From DASRDR01 sp035550795 (lineage in GTDB: Bacteria; Methylomirabilota; Methylomirabilia; Rokubacteriales; DASRDR01), in NCBI GenBank assembly GCA_035550795.1, contig DASZOL010000068.1, positions 62,001-126,000 of the forward strand: a stretch of 64,000 nt of DNA, written 5' to 3'. Shown in pieces: positions 50,498 to 59,376 of the stretch. A program made the position numbers and the translations under genes. The notes under the pieces were generated by a model. That model was given only the letters and a program-made list of their open reading frames with translations, did not search any database and was not told the origin of the DNA. The stretch's first letter is position 1; each line of letters begins with the position of its first letter.

Positions 50498-51730
50498 CTA
50501 GCCGTCCTCCGCCAGCTTGACCGCGGCCCCGTCTCGAAGGGAGTCCGGAGGCGACAGCACCACGCGCTCGCCGGGCTGAAGGCCGGTCAGCACCTGGCGC
50601 TCCGCGCCGAGCGCCTGGCCCACGGTGACGCGTCGCCGCTCCACCTTGCCGTCGACGTAGACGAACACCACGGCCTGGGCGCCGTCCGGCCGCACCGCGT
50701 CCGCCGGGACCAGCACGCCGGCCCGGGCCGCCGCGTCGTCCGGCGCCGAGGGCTGCCGGTCGAGAAACGCGACGCGCACGCCCATGTCAGGGACGATCCG
50801 GGAGTCCTTCCGCTTGAGGGCGATCCGCACCTTGACCGTCGCCTTGCTGCGATCGGCGGTCGGGATGATCGCGATCACCTCGGCGGGGATCTTCGAGTCC
50901 GGATAGGCGTTCAGCGTCGCCTCCACCGGCTGTCCCGGCTTGACGCGGTTGATGAACGCCTCGTTGACGTCTACCTGGATCTCCAGCGACTCCATGTCGA
51001 CGATGGTGCCGATGCCGGTGCGCGTGAAGCCGCCCCCGGCGGAGATCGGCGAGATCATCTCGCCCGGCTGGGCGGCCTTCGCGACGACCACCCCGCTGAA
51101 CGGGGCGCGCACCACGGTGTTGGCCAGCTGCACGTCGGCGACGGCAACCGCTTCCTGGGCGACGTGGATCTGCTCCTGGGCGACGACCTGCCGGGCCCGC
51201 AGCGAGTCACGCTGGGCGAGCGCGGCGTCCAGCGTCTGGGCGGCGATCAGCTGCCGGCGGAAGAGCTCCTGCTGCCGCTCGTGGTCCCGCTCCGCCTGCT
51301 CGAGCTGGGCGCGGACCTCGGCGACCTGGGACCGGGCGGCAGCCAGCTGTGCGCGGGCGAGCGCGAGCTGCGCCCTCGCCTCGGTGTCGTCCAGCCGGGC
51401 AAGGACGGCGCCCTCCTCGACGCGCATGCCCTCCTCGATGAGCACCTCCGTCACCTTGCCGGTGATCTTGGCCGACACGGTGGCCTGCCGGCGTGCCGTG
51501 ACGTAGCCACTGGCGTCCAGCACGGAGCCCCCGTCCGCCGACTGGGCGGCGGCGCGCGCCGCGGCCGTGCGCACGACGGGCGGCGCTCCGCGCGCCCGCA
51601 CGAGCCAGATCGCCCCGCCGCCGACCGCGAGCAGCACCACGCCGACCAGGAGGAGCAGGCCGAGGCGCGAACGCGGCGCGCGCGCCTCCCTGTCGATGCG
51701 AAGCTGCTTGAGCAGTTCCGACGTGTCCAT
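50498..51730 (-). CDS. MacA/HlyD-type periplasmic adaptor
   Basis: A 410-residue membrane-fusion protein. It has an N-terminal anchor helix (LGLLLLVGVVLLAVGGGAIW), a split lipoyl domain (ASGYVTARRQATVSAKITGK and later TVVRAPFSGVVVAKAA), and between them a long coiled-coil hairpin rich in Ala, Gln, Arg and Glu (about residues 105-185). A beta-barrel domain and a C-terminal GLQPGERVVLSPPDSL follow. It links the inner-membrane pump to an outer-membrane channel, which is not encoded nearby. It is the first gene of the four-gene export operon. Confidence 0.92.
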   Translation of the reverse strand: MDTSELLKQLRIDREARAPRSRLGLLLLVGVVLLAVGGGAIWLVRARGAPPVVRTAAARAAAQSADGGSVLDASGYVTARRQATVSAKITGKVTEVLIEEGMRVEEGAVLARLDDTEARAQLALARAQLAAARSQVAEVRAQLEQAERDHERQQELFRRQLIAAQTLDAALAQRDSLRARQVVAQEQIHVAQEAVAVADVQLANTVVRAPFSGVVVAKAAQPGEMISPISAGGGFTRTGIGTIVDMESLEIQVDVNEAFINRVKPGQPVEATLNAYPDSKIPAEVIAIIPTADRSKATVKVRIALKRKDSRIVPDMGVRVAFLDRQPSAPDDAAARAGVLVPADAVRPDGAQAVVFVYVDGKVERRRVTVGQALGAERQVLTGLQPGERVVLSPPDSLRDGAAVKLAEDG

Positions 51731-51918
51731 GGGGTTCGGGATCCCGGGGTCCGGGCGCGGACCCCTTCAGTGTGCCACAGGGCGCGCGGACTGATCCGGC
51801 GCCGAAAGGACAATGACCGGCCACGCCCCGAGCGCATCGAGCCGAGCCGCGGACGAGGCAGGGCCCGGGGCCCCACTTGAGGAGTGCGCCCCGGGCGGGG
51901 GGTCCCCGGTGGGCCGCG

Positions 51919-52782
51919 CTACTCCGGCAGGCCCTGGAGGGCGTACATCAGGACCAGGGCCTGGCTGGGCTTGCCGAGCGCGCCGAACCACTTCGAGTAG
52001 ATCGCGCCGATCGCTCCCGAGCGGTACGTGCGGGCCAGGGCGCGATTGGCCACGAGGCGGAACGCCGAGTCGTCACGCCGCACCATGAAGGCGTAGGGCT
52101 CGTACGAGAGGTCGTCGGAGATCAGCGCGTAGCGTGACGTTCCGCGGGCCTGGAGCACGAGGCCGACCAGGATGACACGGTCGGATGCGTACGCCTCGAT
52201 CTTGGACGTCTGGAGCGCCGCGAGGCCCTCGTCGTGATCCTTCACCGGCACGACCGTGGCCGCGAGGGACTGCCCGCGCAGGAAGTCGGCGACCACTTTC
52301 TCCGTCGTCGTGCCGGGCACGACGCCCACCCGCTTGCCGGCCAGATCGGCGACCGTACGGATGCCGGAGCCCTCGGCGATCAGCAAGCTCGCACCGTCGA
52401 CGAAGGTCAACAGCGTGAAGTCGACCTTCTCGTGCCGGGAGAGCGAAGCGGTCGTGGAGCCGCACTCAATGTCGACCGTGCCGTTGGCCACCGCGTCCAG
52501 CCGGTTCTCGGGCGTGACGGGGACCCAGCGCACCGTCAGGTTCGGGAGCTTCAGTTCCTGCTGAACGGCGACGGCGATCTCCTGGCACAGGTCGATCGAG
52601 TAGCCGGCGGGCTTGCCGTCGGAGCCGGTGTACGAGAAGGGGAGAGCGTTCTCGCGATAGCCCACCGTCAGGGTGCCGCTGTCCCGAACCTTCTTGAGCG
52701 TGCCGGTCAGCGTCTGCGCCTGACCGGCCGTGGCCGCCAGAACGCTCGTCATCGCCAGTGCCACCATCACGCGTCGACGCAT
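51919..52782 (-). CDS. Amino-acid-type ABC binding protein (family 3)
   Basis: A 287-residue periplasmic binding protein of family 3. A signal peptide (VMVALAMTSVLAATAGQAQ) is followed by SGTLTVGYRENALPFSYTG and GKPAGYSIDLCQEIAVAV, the hallmark N-terminal lobe, and later IECGSTTASLSRHEKVDFT. It resembles GltI-type glutamate/aspartate binding proteins. ATG at 52782 follows TTGGAGGCAG. No permease or ATPase gene is near, so it is an orphan. A near-consensus promoter lies at 52842-52870. Confidence 0.92.
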   Translation of the reverse strand: MRRRVMVALAMTSVLAATAGQAQTLTGTLKKVRDSGTLTVGYRENALPFSYTGSDGKPAGYSIDLCQEIAVAVQQELKLPNLTVRWVPVTPENRLDAVANGTVDIECGSTTASLSRHEKVDFTLLTFVDGASLLIAEGSGIRTVADLAGKRVGVVPGTTTEKVVADFLRGQSLAATVVPVKDHDEGLAALQTSKIEAYASDRVILVGLVLQARGTSRYALISDDLSYEPYAFMVRRDDSAFRLVANRALARTYRSGAIGAIYSKWFGALGKPSQALVLMYALQGLPE

Positions 52783-52841
52783 TGCTGCCTCCAAGTGTTG
52801 AGCGATTGTTGCCGTCTCACGAGATCTCACCCGGGGCCCTG

Positions 52842-52870
52842 AGTCTAGCGGCGGGCGACATGCCGGTCAA
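52842..52870 (-). promoter_or_regulatory. Promoter for the family 3 binding-protein gene
   Basis: On the minus strand TTGACC (52870-52865), exactly 17 bases, then TAGACT (52847-52842). Transcription would start near 52835, giving a leader of about 53 bases before the ATG at 52782. Confidence 0.65.
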
Positions 52871-52997
52871 TTGCACGACCAGCGGTTGTGGGCGGGACTC
52901 CCCGGGCACGCGTGCGACGTGCGATGGGAAGGGCCGGCTCTCCGGCCGTTGCGCGGCGCCACCGGACCCGGTCCGCGGCTCGAACCCGGCGCCCTCC

Positions 52998-53813
52998 TCA
53001 GTGGCGGATGAGCGTCCCGTTCAGCTGGCCCGTCTCCTGGAGAAAGCGCTCAATCGTGGCGAGCGAGGTGACATAGGTCTCGCCGGGAACCGGCACGTCG
53101 ATGTACTGGAGCGTCGGCCTCTGGCCGAAGGGCACCCGCACCGTCCCGTAGCCCTCGATCAGGCCGACGAGCCGTCCGGTGGCCGAGTCGAACACGCCCC
53201 CCCCGCTCATGCCGTACGCAACGGAGGCATCGACCACCAGCGACGGGCCTGTCCGGATGCTCGCGCCGTCGTCGAGGTTCACCTCGCTCACCATGCCGCT
53301 GATCAGGCGGATCTGACGGCCCCACGGGAACCCGACGATCCAGATCCGATCGCCGAGAGCCGGGGGCTGGCCAAGCGCGGCCGGGAGACAGTGCGGGGCC
53401 TGCACGCGCAGGAGGGCGAGGTCGACGGTCGGACCTTCGCGGCGCGCGACGACCTCCGCCCGGACCCTCGCGTCGCCCCCCTGGTGACGATCGAAGAGCA
53501 CGTACGTCTCGTTCTCGTCGCCCGCCTTCACGCCGGCGAACGTGTGGCCGCTCGAGAGAACCAGGCACTCCGATACCGTCCCGTCCGGGGTCGCCACGAT
53601 GACGACGCCGGAGCCGGTGCGGAAGCGCTCGCCGTTCCGCTCCAGCACCACCTGGACCGAGGATCTCAGGATGTGCTGGACCACGTCCCTGTTGACGGGG
53701 AGCGGTGGGGGCTCGACCCTCGGTGGGATGGTCGGAGCGCTGGCGGCACAGCCCGCCGCGCAGAGCAGACCGGTAGCTGCGATCCCCGCGATCCTGGCCA
53801 GGCTTCTCGACAT
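52998..53813 (-). CDS. Lipoprotein trypsin-like serine protease
   Basis: A 271-residue S1-type protease without a PDZ domain. The signal peptide ends in a lipobox-like GLLCAAGCAAS, so membrane attachment through Cys22 is likely. The triad can be seen as His in LVLSSGHTFAG, Asp in GPTVDLALLRV and Ser in YGMSGGGVFDS. It resembles the protease domain of HtrA/DegP. ATG at 53813 follows GGGGAGGTCAC. It is transcribed away from the broken OmpA-family gene; no partner is obvious. Confidence 0.88.
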   Translation of the reverse strand: MSRSLARIAGIAATGLLCAAGCAASAPTIPPRVEPPPLPVNRDVVQHILRSSVQVVLERNGERFRTGSGVVIVATPDGTVSECLVLSSGHTFAGVKAGDENETYVLFDRHQGGDARVRAEVVARREGPTVDLALLRVQAPHCLPAALGQPPALGDRIWIVGFPWGRQIRLISGMVSEVNLDDGASIRTGPSLVVDASVAYGMSGGGVFDSATGRLVGLIEGYGTVRVPFGQRPTLQYIDVPVPGETYVTSLATIERFLQETGQLNGTLIRH

Positions 53814-53913
53814 GTGACCTCCCCGGGGGGTCGAGCGTCGAGACCGTGTCGCGGCTCGACCCCGGGCCCTAGTACCGTCTCCAAGGGAGTGTACGCCTCA
53901 GCCTCCGCGCGGC

Positions 53914-53941
53914 GTGGTCTTCTTGACGTGGTCTTCTTGAC
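53914..53941. repeat. 14-bp tandem duplication
   Basis: GTGGTCTTCTTGAC occurs twice in direct succession (53914-53927 and 53928-53941) in the spacer before the OmpA-family pseudogene. It looks like a slippage event; both units include TTGAC, but no -10 element follows. Confidence 0.85.
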
Positions 53942-54083
53942 GGTGTCGCCTCGGTCGCGGATCCACCCGAGACCGACTGGCATGCGACTTGCCAGGAACC
54001 GCCCGGGGGCGTCTGTGCCACGGTCCGGCCCAGCGAACCGCCGCGCCTCGGATTCCGGAACTCCCAGCCGAGGGAGTGACGCC

Positions 54084-54837
54084 ATGACTGGCCGTCTCCT
54101 GCTCCTGTCCGCCGTCCTCGGCCTCGCCTCGCCGCTCATGGGTGCGCAGCGCGGCATGTGGTTGAGGGCGAGATCGCGCAACGTGAAGCCGCCCTGAGGC
54201 CCACGGTCGACCGGCTGGCGAGCGACTTCCAGGAGCACCGCGCCTGGGTACGAGAGGCCTCGGGTCGGGTGACGGAGGTCGGCCGCGCCGGGGTGCACGC
54301 AACCCACGGCTCCATCGAGGCCCTGGGGCTGGCCGACGTCGAGGCCGGCAAGGTCATCGATGCCTTGGACCACGCTGCTGTTGCCCGGGCGCGGGCCGAG
54401 GACGCCTCTGCACTGGCGGATCGGAGCGTTGTCGACGCCGAGCGGACGGCTCAGCGGCTCAGCGAGCTCTGGAGAAGCCGGGCGTCCACGCACGCGATCA
54501 TCGACGCAATTGAGCTTCGCTTTCGAGTCGACGAGTGGACACTGGACGATCCGGCGCACGCCATCGCGATCGAGGTCGCCCGACGGCTCCGCGAGAATCC
54601 GGATCTGATCGTCCAGCTGGAAGGCTATGCCGACGACACGGGCGCAGGACCGCACAATCTTGTTCTAAGTCGCCTGCGCGCGGATGCGGTGGTTCTCTTC
54701 CTGGCGGCGCAGGGAGTCGAACCGCACCGGCTCCACGCGATCGGCCTGGGACCGCGCGTCCCGTTGCCGACAACGGGACGCGGGACGGCCGCCGCCAGAA
54801 TCGTCGAGTCGTCGTCAGGCTCCTCGATCCGTCCTGA
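54084..54837 (+). pseudogene. OmpA-family lipoprotein gene with two frameshifts
   Basis: Three frames join into one OmpA-family lipoprotein. The first encodes the signal peptide MTGRLLLLSAVLGLASPLMG. After a lost base near 54143, the second encodes VVEGEIAQREAALRPTVDRL, a helical region and the OmpA domain (IVQLEGYADDTGAGPHNLV, LSRLRADAVVLFLAAQGV). After a second lost base near 54763, the third encodes ADNGTRDGRRQNRRVVVRLL, the canonical peptidoglycan-binding end. Restoring one base at each site gives 251 residues with a lipobox (LMGC) exactly at the first break, and 754 plus 2 bases is divisible by three. It would anchor the outer membrane to peptidoglycan. Sequencing error is as likely as true decay. 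Confidence 0.8.
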
Positions 54838-54841
54838 CACG

Positions 54842-54874
54842 GCCGCCCGGCGCCGAATGTCGGGCGCCGGGCGG
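54842..54874. terminator. Bidirectional hairpin between convergent genes
   Basis: GCCGCCCGGCGCC at 54842-54854 and GGCGCCGGGCGGC immediately after an eight-base loop form a perfect 13-base stem. It lies five bases after the OmpA-family stop and about twenty before the end of the opposite DUF1344 gene, an arrangement expected for a shared terminator, although T-runs are weak. Confidence 0.65.
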
Positions 54875-54893
54875 CGAGAGATGGCAGCCGTTG

Positions 54894-55178
54894 TTACTTC
54901 GCGACCTGCAGGTTGGTGAGGACCTTCTGGCCGTTCTTCTCTTCGTACGAGGCCTTCACCGCAGCCCCGGGCTTGAGATCGGCCTTGCTGTACTGGACCG
55001 ACTCGGGGATCGTGAGCTTCGTCCCGTCGTCAAGGGTCACGCTCTTCCCCGCAGGGTCGACGCTCATGACCTTGCCTTCGATCGTCTTCGGAGCCGCCGT
55101 CTGAGCCGTCACCACCGGGGCGAGCCCCAGAACCGCGACCAGGGCGACCGCAAGCACGCTTGCGAGCACTGCCTTCAT
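54894..55178 (-). CDS. DUF1344-type small exported protein
   Basis: A 94-residue protein with a signal peptide (ASVLAVALVAVLGLAPVVTA) and a small beta-rich domain, KVMSVDPAGKSVTLDDGTKL, ending YEEKNGQKVLTNLQVAK. It resembles the DUF1344 family of periplasmic proteins with an OB-like fold. ATG at 55178 follows GAGGAGGCAG. It is monocistronic and converges on the broken OmpA gene. The function of the family is not known. Confidence 0.83.
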   Translation of the reverse strand: MKAVLASVLAVALVAVLGLAPVVTAQTAAPKTIEGKVMSVDPAGKSVTLDDGTKLTIPESVQYSKADLKPGAAVKASYEEKNGQKVLTNLQVAK

Positions 55179-55692
55179 GTCCGCTGCCTCCTCTGTGTGG
55201 TGTTGATTCAGGGCACATCACAGTGCCCGTGGACATGCCAGGCAAGGTGCATGCCACGCCGAAGCCGCCGGCATCGCGCCGCGATTTGCCGAAGGACACG
55301 TCGTGCTTGACCGGATAGGCGGTGGGGAGACTCAAGCGGCGCTCGAATTCGTGTAATGGTCACCGTGTAGGACTGTCGCCCTCCCGACAAAATCTCCGGC
55401 CGGGCCGCCCCTCGCCCGCTCGCCCCTCGTCCCCTAGCCGCCCGTGCAGGACCGCACCCGCGGCGGGCAGTGAGGGCTCGCCCTGTTATGATGCGTGACG
55501 TGTCGCTTGGAGAAATGTGTCGGCCCGGGGATCGAAGCAAGGCCACCGGCGTCAACGTGACGGGAGAGCGACACATCGTCACGCCCCATCTGGTCCACTG
55601 TCGTCCACGCGCTGGTCGGGGCCGCACTCGTCATCCTGACCGGATGCGGCGTCATCATGGATGAGCCTGCGATCCGAGAGGAGGAAGCGCGC
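55179..55692. other. 514-bp spacer before the SDR gene
   Basis: No complete gene is recognised. A possible extended -10 promoter lies at 55484-55492. Just before the SDR gene an open frame without a start codon reads HALVGAALVILTGCGVIMD, which resembles a lipoprotein signal peptide and may be a relic, but this is too short to call. Confidence 0.35.
55484..55492 (+). promoter_or_regulatory. Candidate extended -10 promoter
   Basis: TGTTATGAT combines an extended -10 TG with TATGAT (five of six consensus bases). No good -35 box is present, as is usual for extended -10 promoters. It is about 200 bases before the SDR start at 55693. Confidence 0.35.
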
Positions 55693-56451
55693 ATGAGCTC
55701 GAACGGCAAGGTCGCGATCGTCACCGGCGCGGGCAGCGGCATCGGCAAGGCCGTCGCCGTCACGCTGCTGAGGAATGGCTATTCCGTCGCGCTGGCCGGC
55801 CGTCGCCCGGACGCCCTCGCGAAGGCCGTCGGTGACGCCGGGGACGCCGGCTCGCGGGCGTTGGCCGTGCCGACCGACGTCGCCGTCCCGGCCTCCGTCC
55901 ACGCCCTCTTCGCGCGGACCAAGGAGCGCTTCGGTCGGCTCGACCTCCTGTTCAACAACGCCGGTACCGGCGCCCCCGCCATCCCGCTCGAGGATCTCAC
56001 CTACGAGCAGTGGCAGCACGTGGTCAACGTCAACCTGACGGGCGTCTTCCTCTGCACGCAAGCGGCCATCCGCATCATGAAGGCCCAGACCCCGCGCGGC
56101 GGGCGGATCATCAACAACGGATCGATCTCTGCCCACACGCCGCGGCCGAACTCCGCCCCCTATACGGCGACCAAGCACGCGGTCGCGGGACTCACGAAGT
56201 CGACGGCGCTCGACGGCCGGAAGCACGACATCGCGTGCGGCCAGATCGACATCGGCAATGCCCTCACCGAGCTGGCGGCCCGGATGGCGAAGGGCGTACC
56301 GCAGGCGAATGGCGAGATCGCCGTCGAGCCGCTGATGGACGTCCAGTGCGTCGCCGACGCCGTGCTCCACATGGCGAGCCTGCCGCTCGACGCGAACGTG
56401 CTCTTCCTGACGATCATGGCGACCAAGATGCCATTCGTCGGCCGCGGGTGA
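55693..56451 (+). CDS. Short-chain dehydrogenase/reductase
   Basis: A 252-residue classical SDR. The cofactor motif is VTGAGSGIG at residues 10-18, followed by LLFNNAGTGAP, NVNLTGVFLCTQAA and the active site with Ser in INNGSISAHTP and YTATK. An Arg in AGRRPDAL suggests NADP preference. ATG at 55693 follows GAGGAGG; an ATG 12 codons upstream is less likely. It converges closely (one base) on the large membrane protein gene. The substrate is unknown. Confidence 0.91.
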   Translation: MSSNGKVAIVTGAGSGIGKAVAVTLLRNGYSVALAGRRPDALAKAVGDAGDAGSRALAVPTDVAVPASVHALFARTKERFGRLDLLFNNAGTGAPAIPLEDLTYEQWQHVVNVNLTGVFLCTQAAIRIMKAQTPRGGRIINNGSISAHTPRPNSAPYTATKHAVAGLTKSTALDGRKHDIACGQIDIGNALTELAARMAKGVPQANGEIAVEPLMDVQCVADAVLHMASLPLDANVLFLTIMATKMPFVGRG

Positions 56452-56452
56452 G

Positions 56453-59140
56453 TCACTCGAGCTTGAAATCTCCCGCCACCAGCAGGCGGTCCCCGCGTTC
56501 CCGCCCGATCACCCGGGTCAACCGCGCCGGCCCGAACGCCTCGATGGCGGTCCCCGGGACCGCCCCCTTCACTCCGATCAGCAGGTGGGAGACGAACAGG
56601 GTGCCTCGCGGATCGACCTTCCCTCCCAGCGAGCGGAGCGCCTGGACCGCCTCGTCCGTCAGCTGCCCGACGCCGTCGTCGCGGATGGCGGCCGCCACGA
56701 TCGCGCCGGCGGGGATCCGCCGGATGAGCTCGGCGAGACGGGCGCTCTCGGTTCGCTGGAGGAAGGTGTCGAACACGTCGCGGTCGGTGACCCTGCCGGA
56801 TCGTGGATCCACCACGATCACGTTGTAGCCCCGGAGGTTCGGCGACAGCTCCGTACCGTTGACTGTGATCGACGCGACCCAGCCCTGCGCCTTGCCGGCG
56901 CTGGTGACGGCGAGATCCACCGGGGAGTGCACGCCGGTCCCCCCGATCCGATACCGCGGATCGGCAGATACGTGGGGCCGGAGGCGGTAGCTGAACTCGA
57001 GGCGCAGGACGTTGCGGTCGGCCTTCGGATACGGCGGGGGCAGGCGAACCCGCAGCTCCTGCGGCGTCGACTCCAGCGCGAGCCGTGTCAAGGGGCGGCC
57101 GTTGAAGGTCACGTCCACCGCCGCGTCGATGTCCGGGGTTCCCGGAGAGACCGCGACGCGGACGCGGGCGTGGGGGCGGGCGGCGACGAGATCCGTCGAG
57201 AACGTCCGCTCCCAGTCGCGACCGCGCTCGGGTTCTGGTTCCACCGCAAAGGCGAGCGTGCCGCCGAATTCGCGCGCCACGCGAAGGCCCGCCGGCGGCG
57301 TCCGTCCGATCTGCTCCCACCGCTCCCGCTGCGCGGACTCCAGCCGGTCCAAGTGGACGATCAGGAACCGGAGCGGATAGATGCTCCGGATGCGGGCGAG
57401 GGCCTCGGGGTCCGGCAGTCTGCCGAGAGCCCGGCGGACCTCCTGGGTGAAGGGCGGGTCGAAGCCGCTGGAGCCGTTGACAAGGCGCTTGCCATGGAGG
57501 AGCGACCACATGCCGTAAGTGGCATCCGGGAACTCGTGCCAGGACGGCCACTCCACGATGGCGAAATCTCCGGGCTGCCGGGCGAGCCAGCCGTATGCCG
57601 GTGGCGGCTTGTTCCAGCGGATCACGTCGTACGCGAGCGGCCGGGGCAGGTATTCCACCAGGACGAGGAACGGCACGATCGCGACCGCGTGGCGGAGCCG
57701 GCTTCCTCCGGCGCGCGCCTGCAGCGCCGCGAGGCCGAAGGCGGCCACCAGGCCGAGGAGGAACATGACGGCGAACCCGATCCGGAGGGTGATGCGCATC
57801 GCCCGTATCGGCAGGAACACGTCGTAGAGCCACGCGTAGATGCCGACGCCGACTGGCCGACCGCCGAGTTGCATCACCGGGCCGAGCGACAGCAGGGCGA
57901 AGACGAGCGCAAGGAGTCCGAGCAGCACCACCCAATCGCGCGGCTTGAGGGGCCGCTCGCCCCTCGCCCGGGTCCATGCCCATCCCTCGAGCGCGAGCCA
58001 CGCCGTGGCGAGGACGAGCAGGAGAACGACCGCCCGGTCCAGGTCGCCCATGCGCAGGCGGAGAGCACGCACGCGCAGGACACCGCCACCCGTGACCAGG
58101 AACGCGGCGATCGCGGTCAGCGTGCCGGCGAGTCCCAGGCCCACCAGCCGTCTGGCCCAGGCGCCGGGCCGCGGGAGTGGTGGGACTGATCGCGGCGCGA
58201 GCGCGAAGCCGAGCGCCGCCAGGGCGAAGACGGTGAAGCCGGGGAAGAGCGCCGGGTGAGTGCCGGACCTGGCCAGCCGGTAGAGGCGGTTCTCGGGGCC
58301 GGCGTCCACGTACGACAGGATGTCGGCCGCACGACCCCTGACATCGCCGAGACCCCGCTCGAACCCCATCTCCGACCGCGTGACCAGGTACGGTCGGGCG
58401 ACGGGCAGGAAGGCGAGAGCGAACGCGACGGCGCCCACCAGCAGCGCAGCCAGCGTACGGGCAGCCCAGGGCCGCGGGCGCAGGAGGAGGATCCCCGCCA
58501 TCAGGCCCGCCAGCATGAGGGCCAGCGGGATCCCGAAGTACATGACCGTCACCATCTGGCACCAGAGGAAGAACAGCGTCCAGGCCAGATCCCGGATGCG
58601 CTCCCGCTCGAGGAAGCGGGCGAAGAAGACGAACGCCAGCGGCGTCGCGAACGAGAGCTGCATGTGGGCGAACTGGTAGTACCCGGTCCGGAACGGCGAG
58701 AGCGCAAAGACGATGCCCGCCACCCACCCCGCCGGGCGGCTGCCCGTCAGGCGAAGGGCGGCGTAGTATCCCGCCCAGCCGGCCAGGGCCTGGAAGAGCA
58801 CGACCGTCACGTTGTAGGCGAGGATCGGATTGCCGCTCAGGGCGTAGGCGGGGGCGAACGTGACGAGGGCTGGAAGGAGCATCGGCTCCGAATAGGCCAG
58901 GGTGAGCCCGTGGGGATAGAAGATGTTGGCGTCGAAGAGGGCGTGTGGAGCCGCGACGGCTCGTCGGGCCACCCAGCCGAGCACCCAGACGAAGTAGTGG
59001 ACGTCGAAGAACCGCCGGAGGTAAGCGCCCGGGTGGCGCACGAGGGGCCAGGTGTACACGAGTACCAGGAACAGGAAGACGCCATAGACGGCCGCCAGCC
59101 GGCCGCGGCTCTCCGGCTCCCGCCCCATCGGGGGTGTCAC
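56453..59140 (-). CDS. Large membrane protein with C-terminal ILEI/FAM3-like domain
   Basis: An 895-residue protein. Residues 1 to about 480 have roughly 11 hydrophobic segments resembling GT-C type glycosyltransferases or related polytopic proteins (LVLVYTWPLVRHPGAYLRR, DANIFYPHGLTLAYSEPMLL). A soluble region follows, containing DFAIVEWPSWHEFPDATYG and a beta-sandwich-like part around FNGRPLTRLALES. The last 130 residues resemble the interleukin-like EMT inducer (ILEI/FAM3) domain: LRGYNVIVVDPRSGRV, FDTFLQRTESARLAELIR, GAIVAAAIRDDGVGQLTDEA. That fold is best known in animal secreted proteins and surface glycosyl-processing enzymes. GTG at 59140 or ATG at 59128 is the start. It probably transfers or modifies surface sugars. 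Confidence 0.82.
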   Translation of the reverse strand: MTPPMGREPESRGRLAAVYGVFLFLVLVYTWPLVRHPGAYLRRFFDVHYFVWVLGWVARRAVAAPHALFDANIFYPHGLTLAYSEPMLLPALVTFAPAYALSGNPILAYNVTVVLFQALAGWAGYYAALRLTGSRPAGWVAGIVFALSPFRTGYYQFAHMQLSFATPLAFVFFARFLERERIRDLAWTLFFLWCQMVTVMYFGIPLALMLAGLMAGILLLRPRPWAARTLAALLVGAVAFALAFLPVARPYLVTRSEMGFERGLGDVRGRAADILSYVDAGPENRLYRLARSGTHPALFPGFTVFALAALGFALAPRSVPPLPRPGAWARRLVGLGLAGTLTAIAAFLVTGGGVLRVRALRLRMGDLDRAVVLLLVLATAWLALEGWAWTRARGERPLKPRDWVVLLGLLALVFALLSLGPVMQLGGRPVGVGIYAWLYDVFLPIRAMRITLRIGFAVMFLLGLVAAFGLAALQARAGGSRLRHAVAIVPFLVLVEYLPRPLAYDVIRWNKPPPAYGWLARQPGDFAIVEWPSWHEFPDATYGMWSLLHGKRLVNGSSGFDPPFTQEVRRALGRLPDPEALARIRSIYPLRFLIVHLDRLESAQRERWEQIGRTPPAGLRVAREFGGTLAFAVEPEPERGRDWERTFSTDLVAARPHARVRVAVSPGTPDIDAAVDVTFNGRPLTRLALESTPQELRVRLPPPYPKADRNVLRLEFSYRLRPHVSADPRYRIGGTGVHSPVDLAVTSAGKAQGWVASITVNGTELSPNLRGYNVIVVDPRSGRVTDRDVFDTFLQRTESARLAELIRRIPAGAIVAAAIRDDGVGQLTDEAVQALRSLGGKVDPRGTLFVSHLLIGVKGAVPGTAIEAFGPARLTRVIGRERGDRLLVAGDFKLE

Positions 59141-59165
59141 GAGTGGACGCGTCGGGGCCGCTCGC

Positions 59166-59346
59166 CTATGCCGCCCTCACCGCCAGGAGGCGGACCGGCG
59201 GACGACCGGCGAGGCGCACGAAGTGATTCGTCTCGGCGGGCGCCACGACGAGGCTGCCGGCGGGAAGTGGCTTGGCGCTCGCCGGGGCGAGCTTGTCGCC
59301 CAACCCGAAGAGGAGTGTCCCGCTCAGCACAGGGCGAATCCGGACA
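59166..59346 (-). pseudogene. C-terminal relic of a cupin protein
   Basis: From about 30 bases after the PhyH stop, the minus-strand frame reads VLSGTLLFGLGDKLAPASAK, then LPAGSLVVAPAETNHFV and ends at a TAG at 59166-59168. This matches the last half of a small cupin barrel, including the PxxxxHF strand with the metal His. No start codon or first cupin motif is present, so the 5-prime half is missing. Confidence 0.55.
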
Positions 59347-59376
59347 GCCGCGCGCCGAGCCCCGCCGACCGTCGGC

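Noticed and set aside
55590..55662. A small lipoprotein gene before the SDR gene (HALVGAALVILTGCG).
   Set aside because: The frame has no ATG, GTG or TTG between its stop and the hydrophobic part, and it runs directly into the SDR coding sequence.
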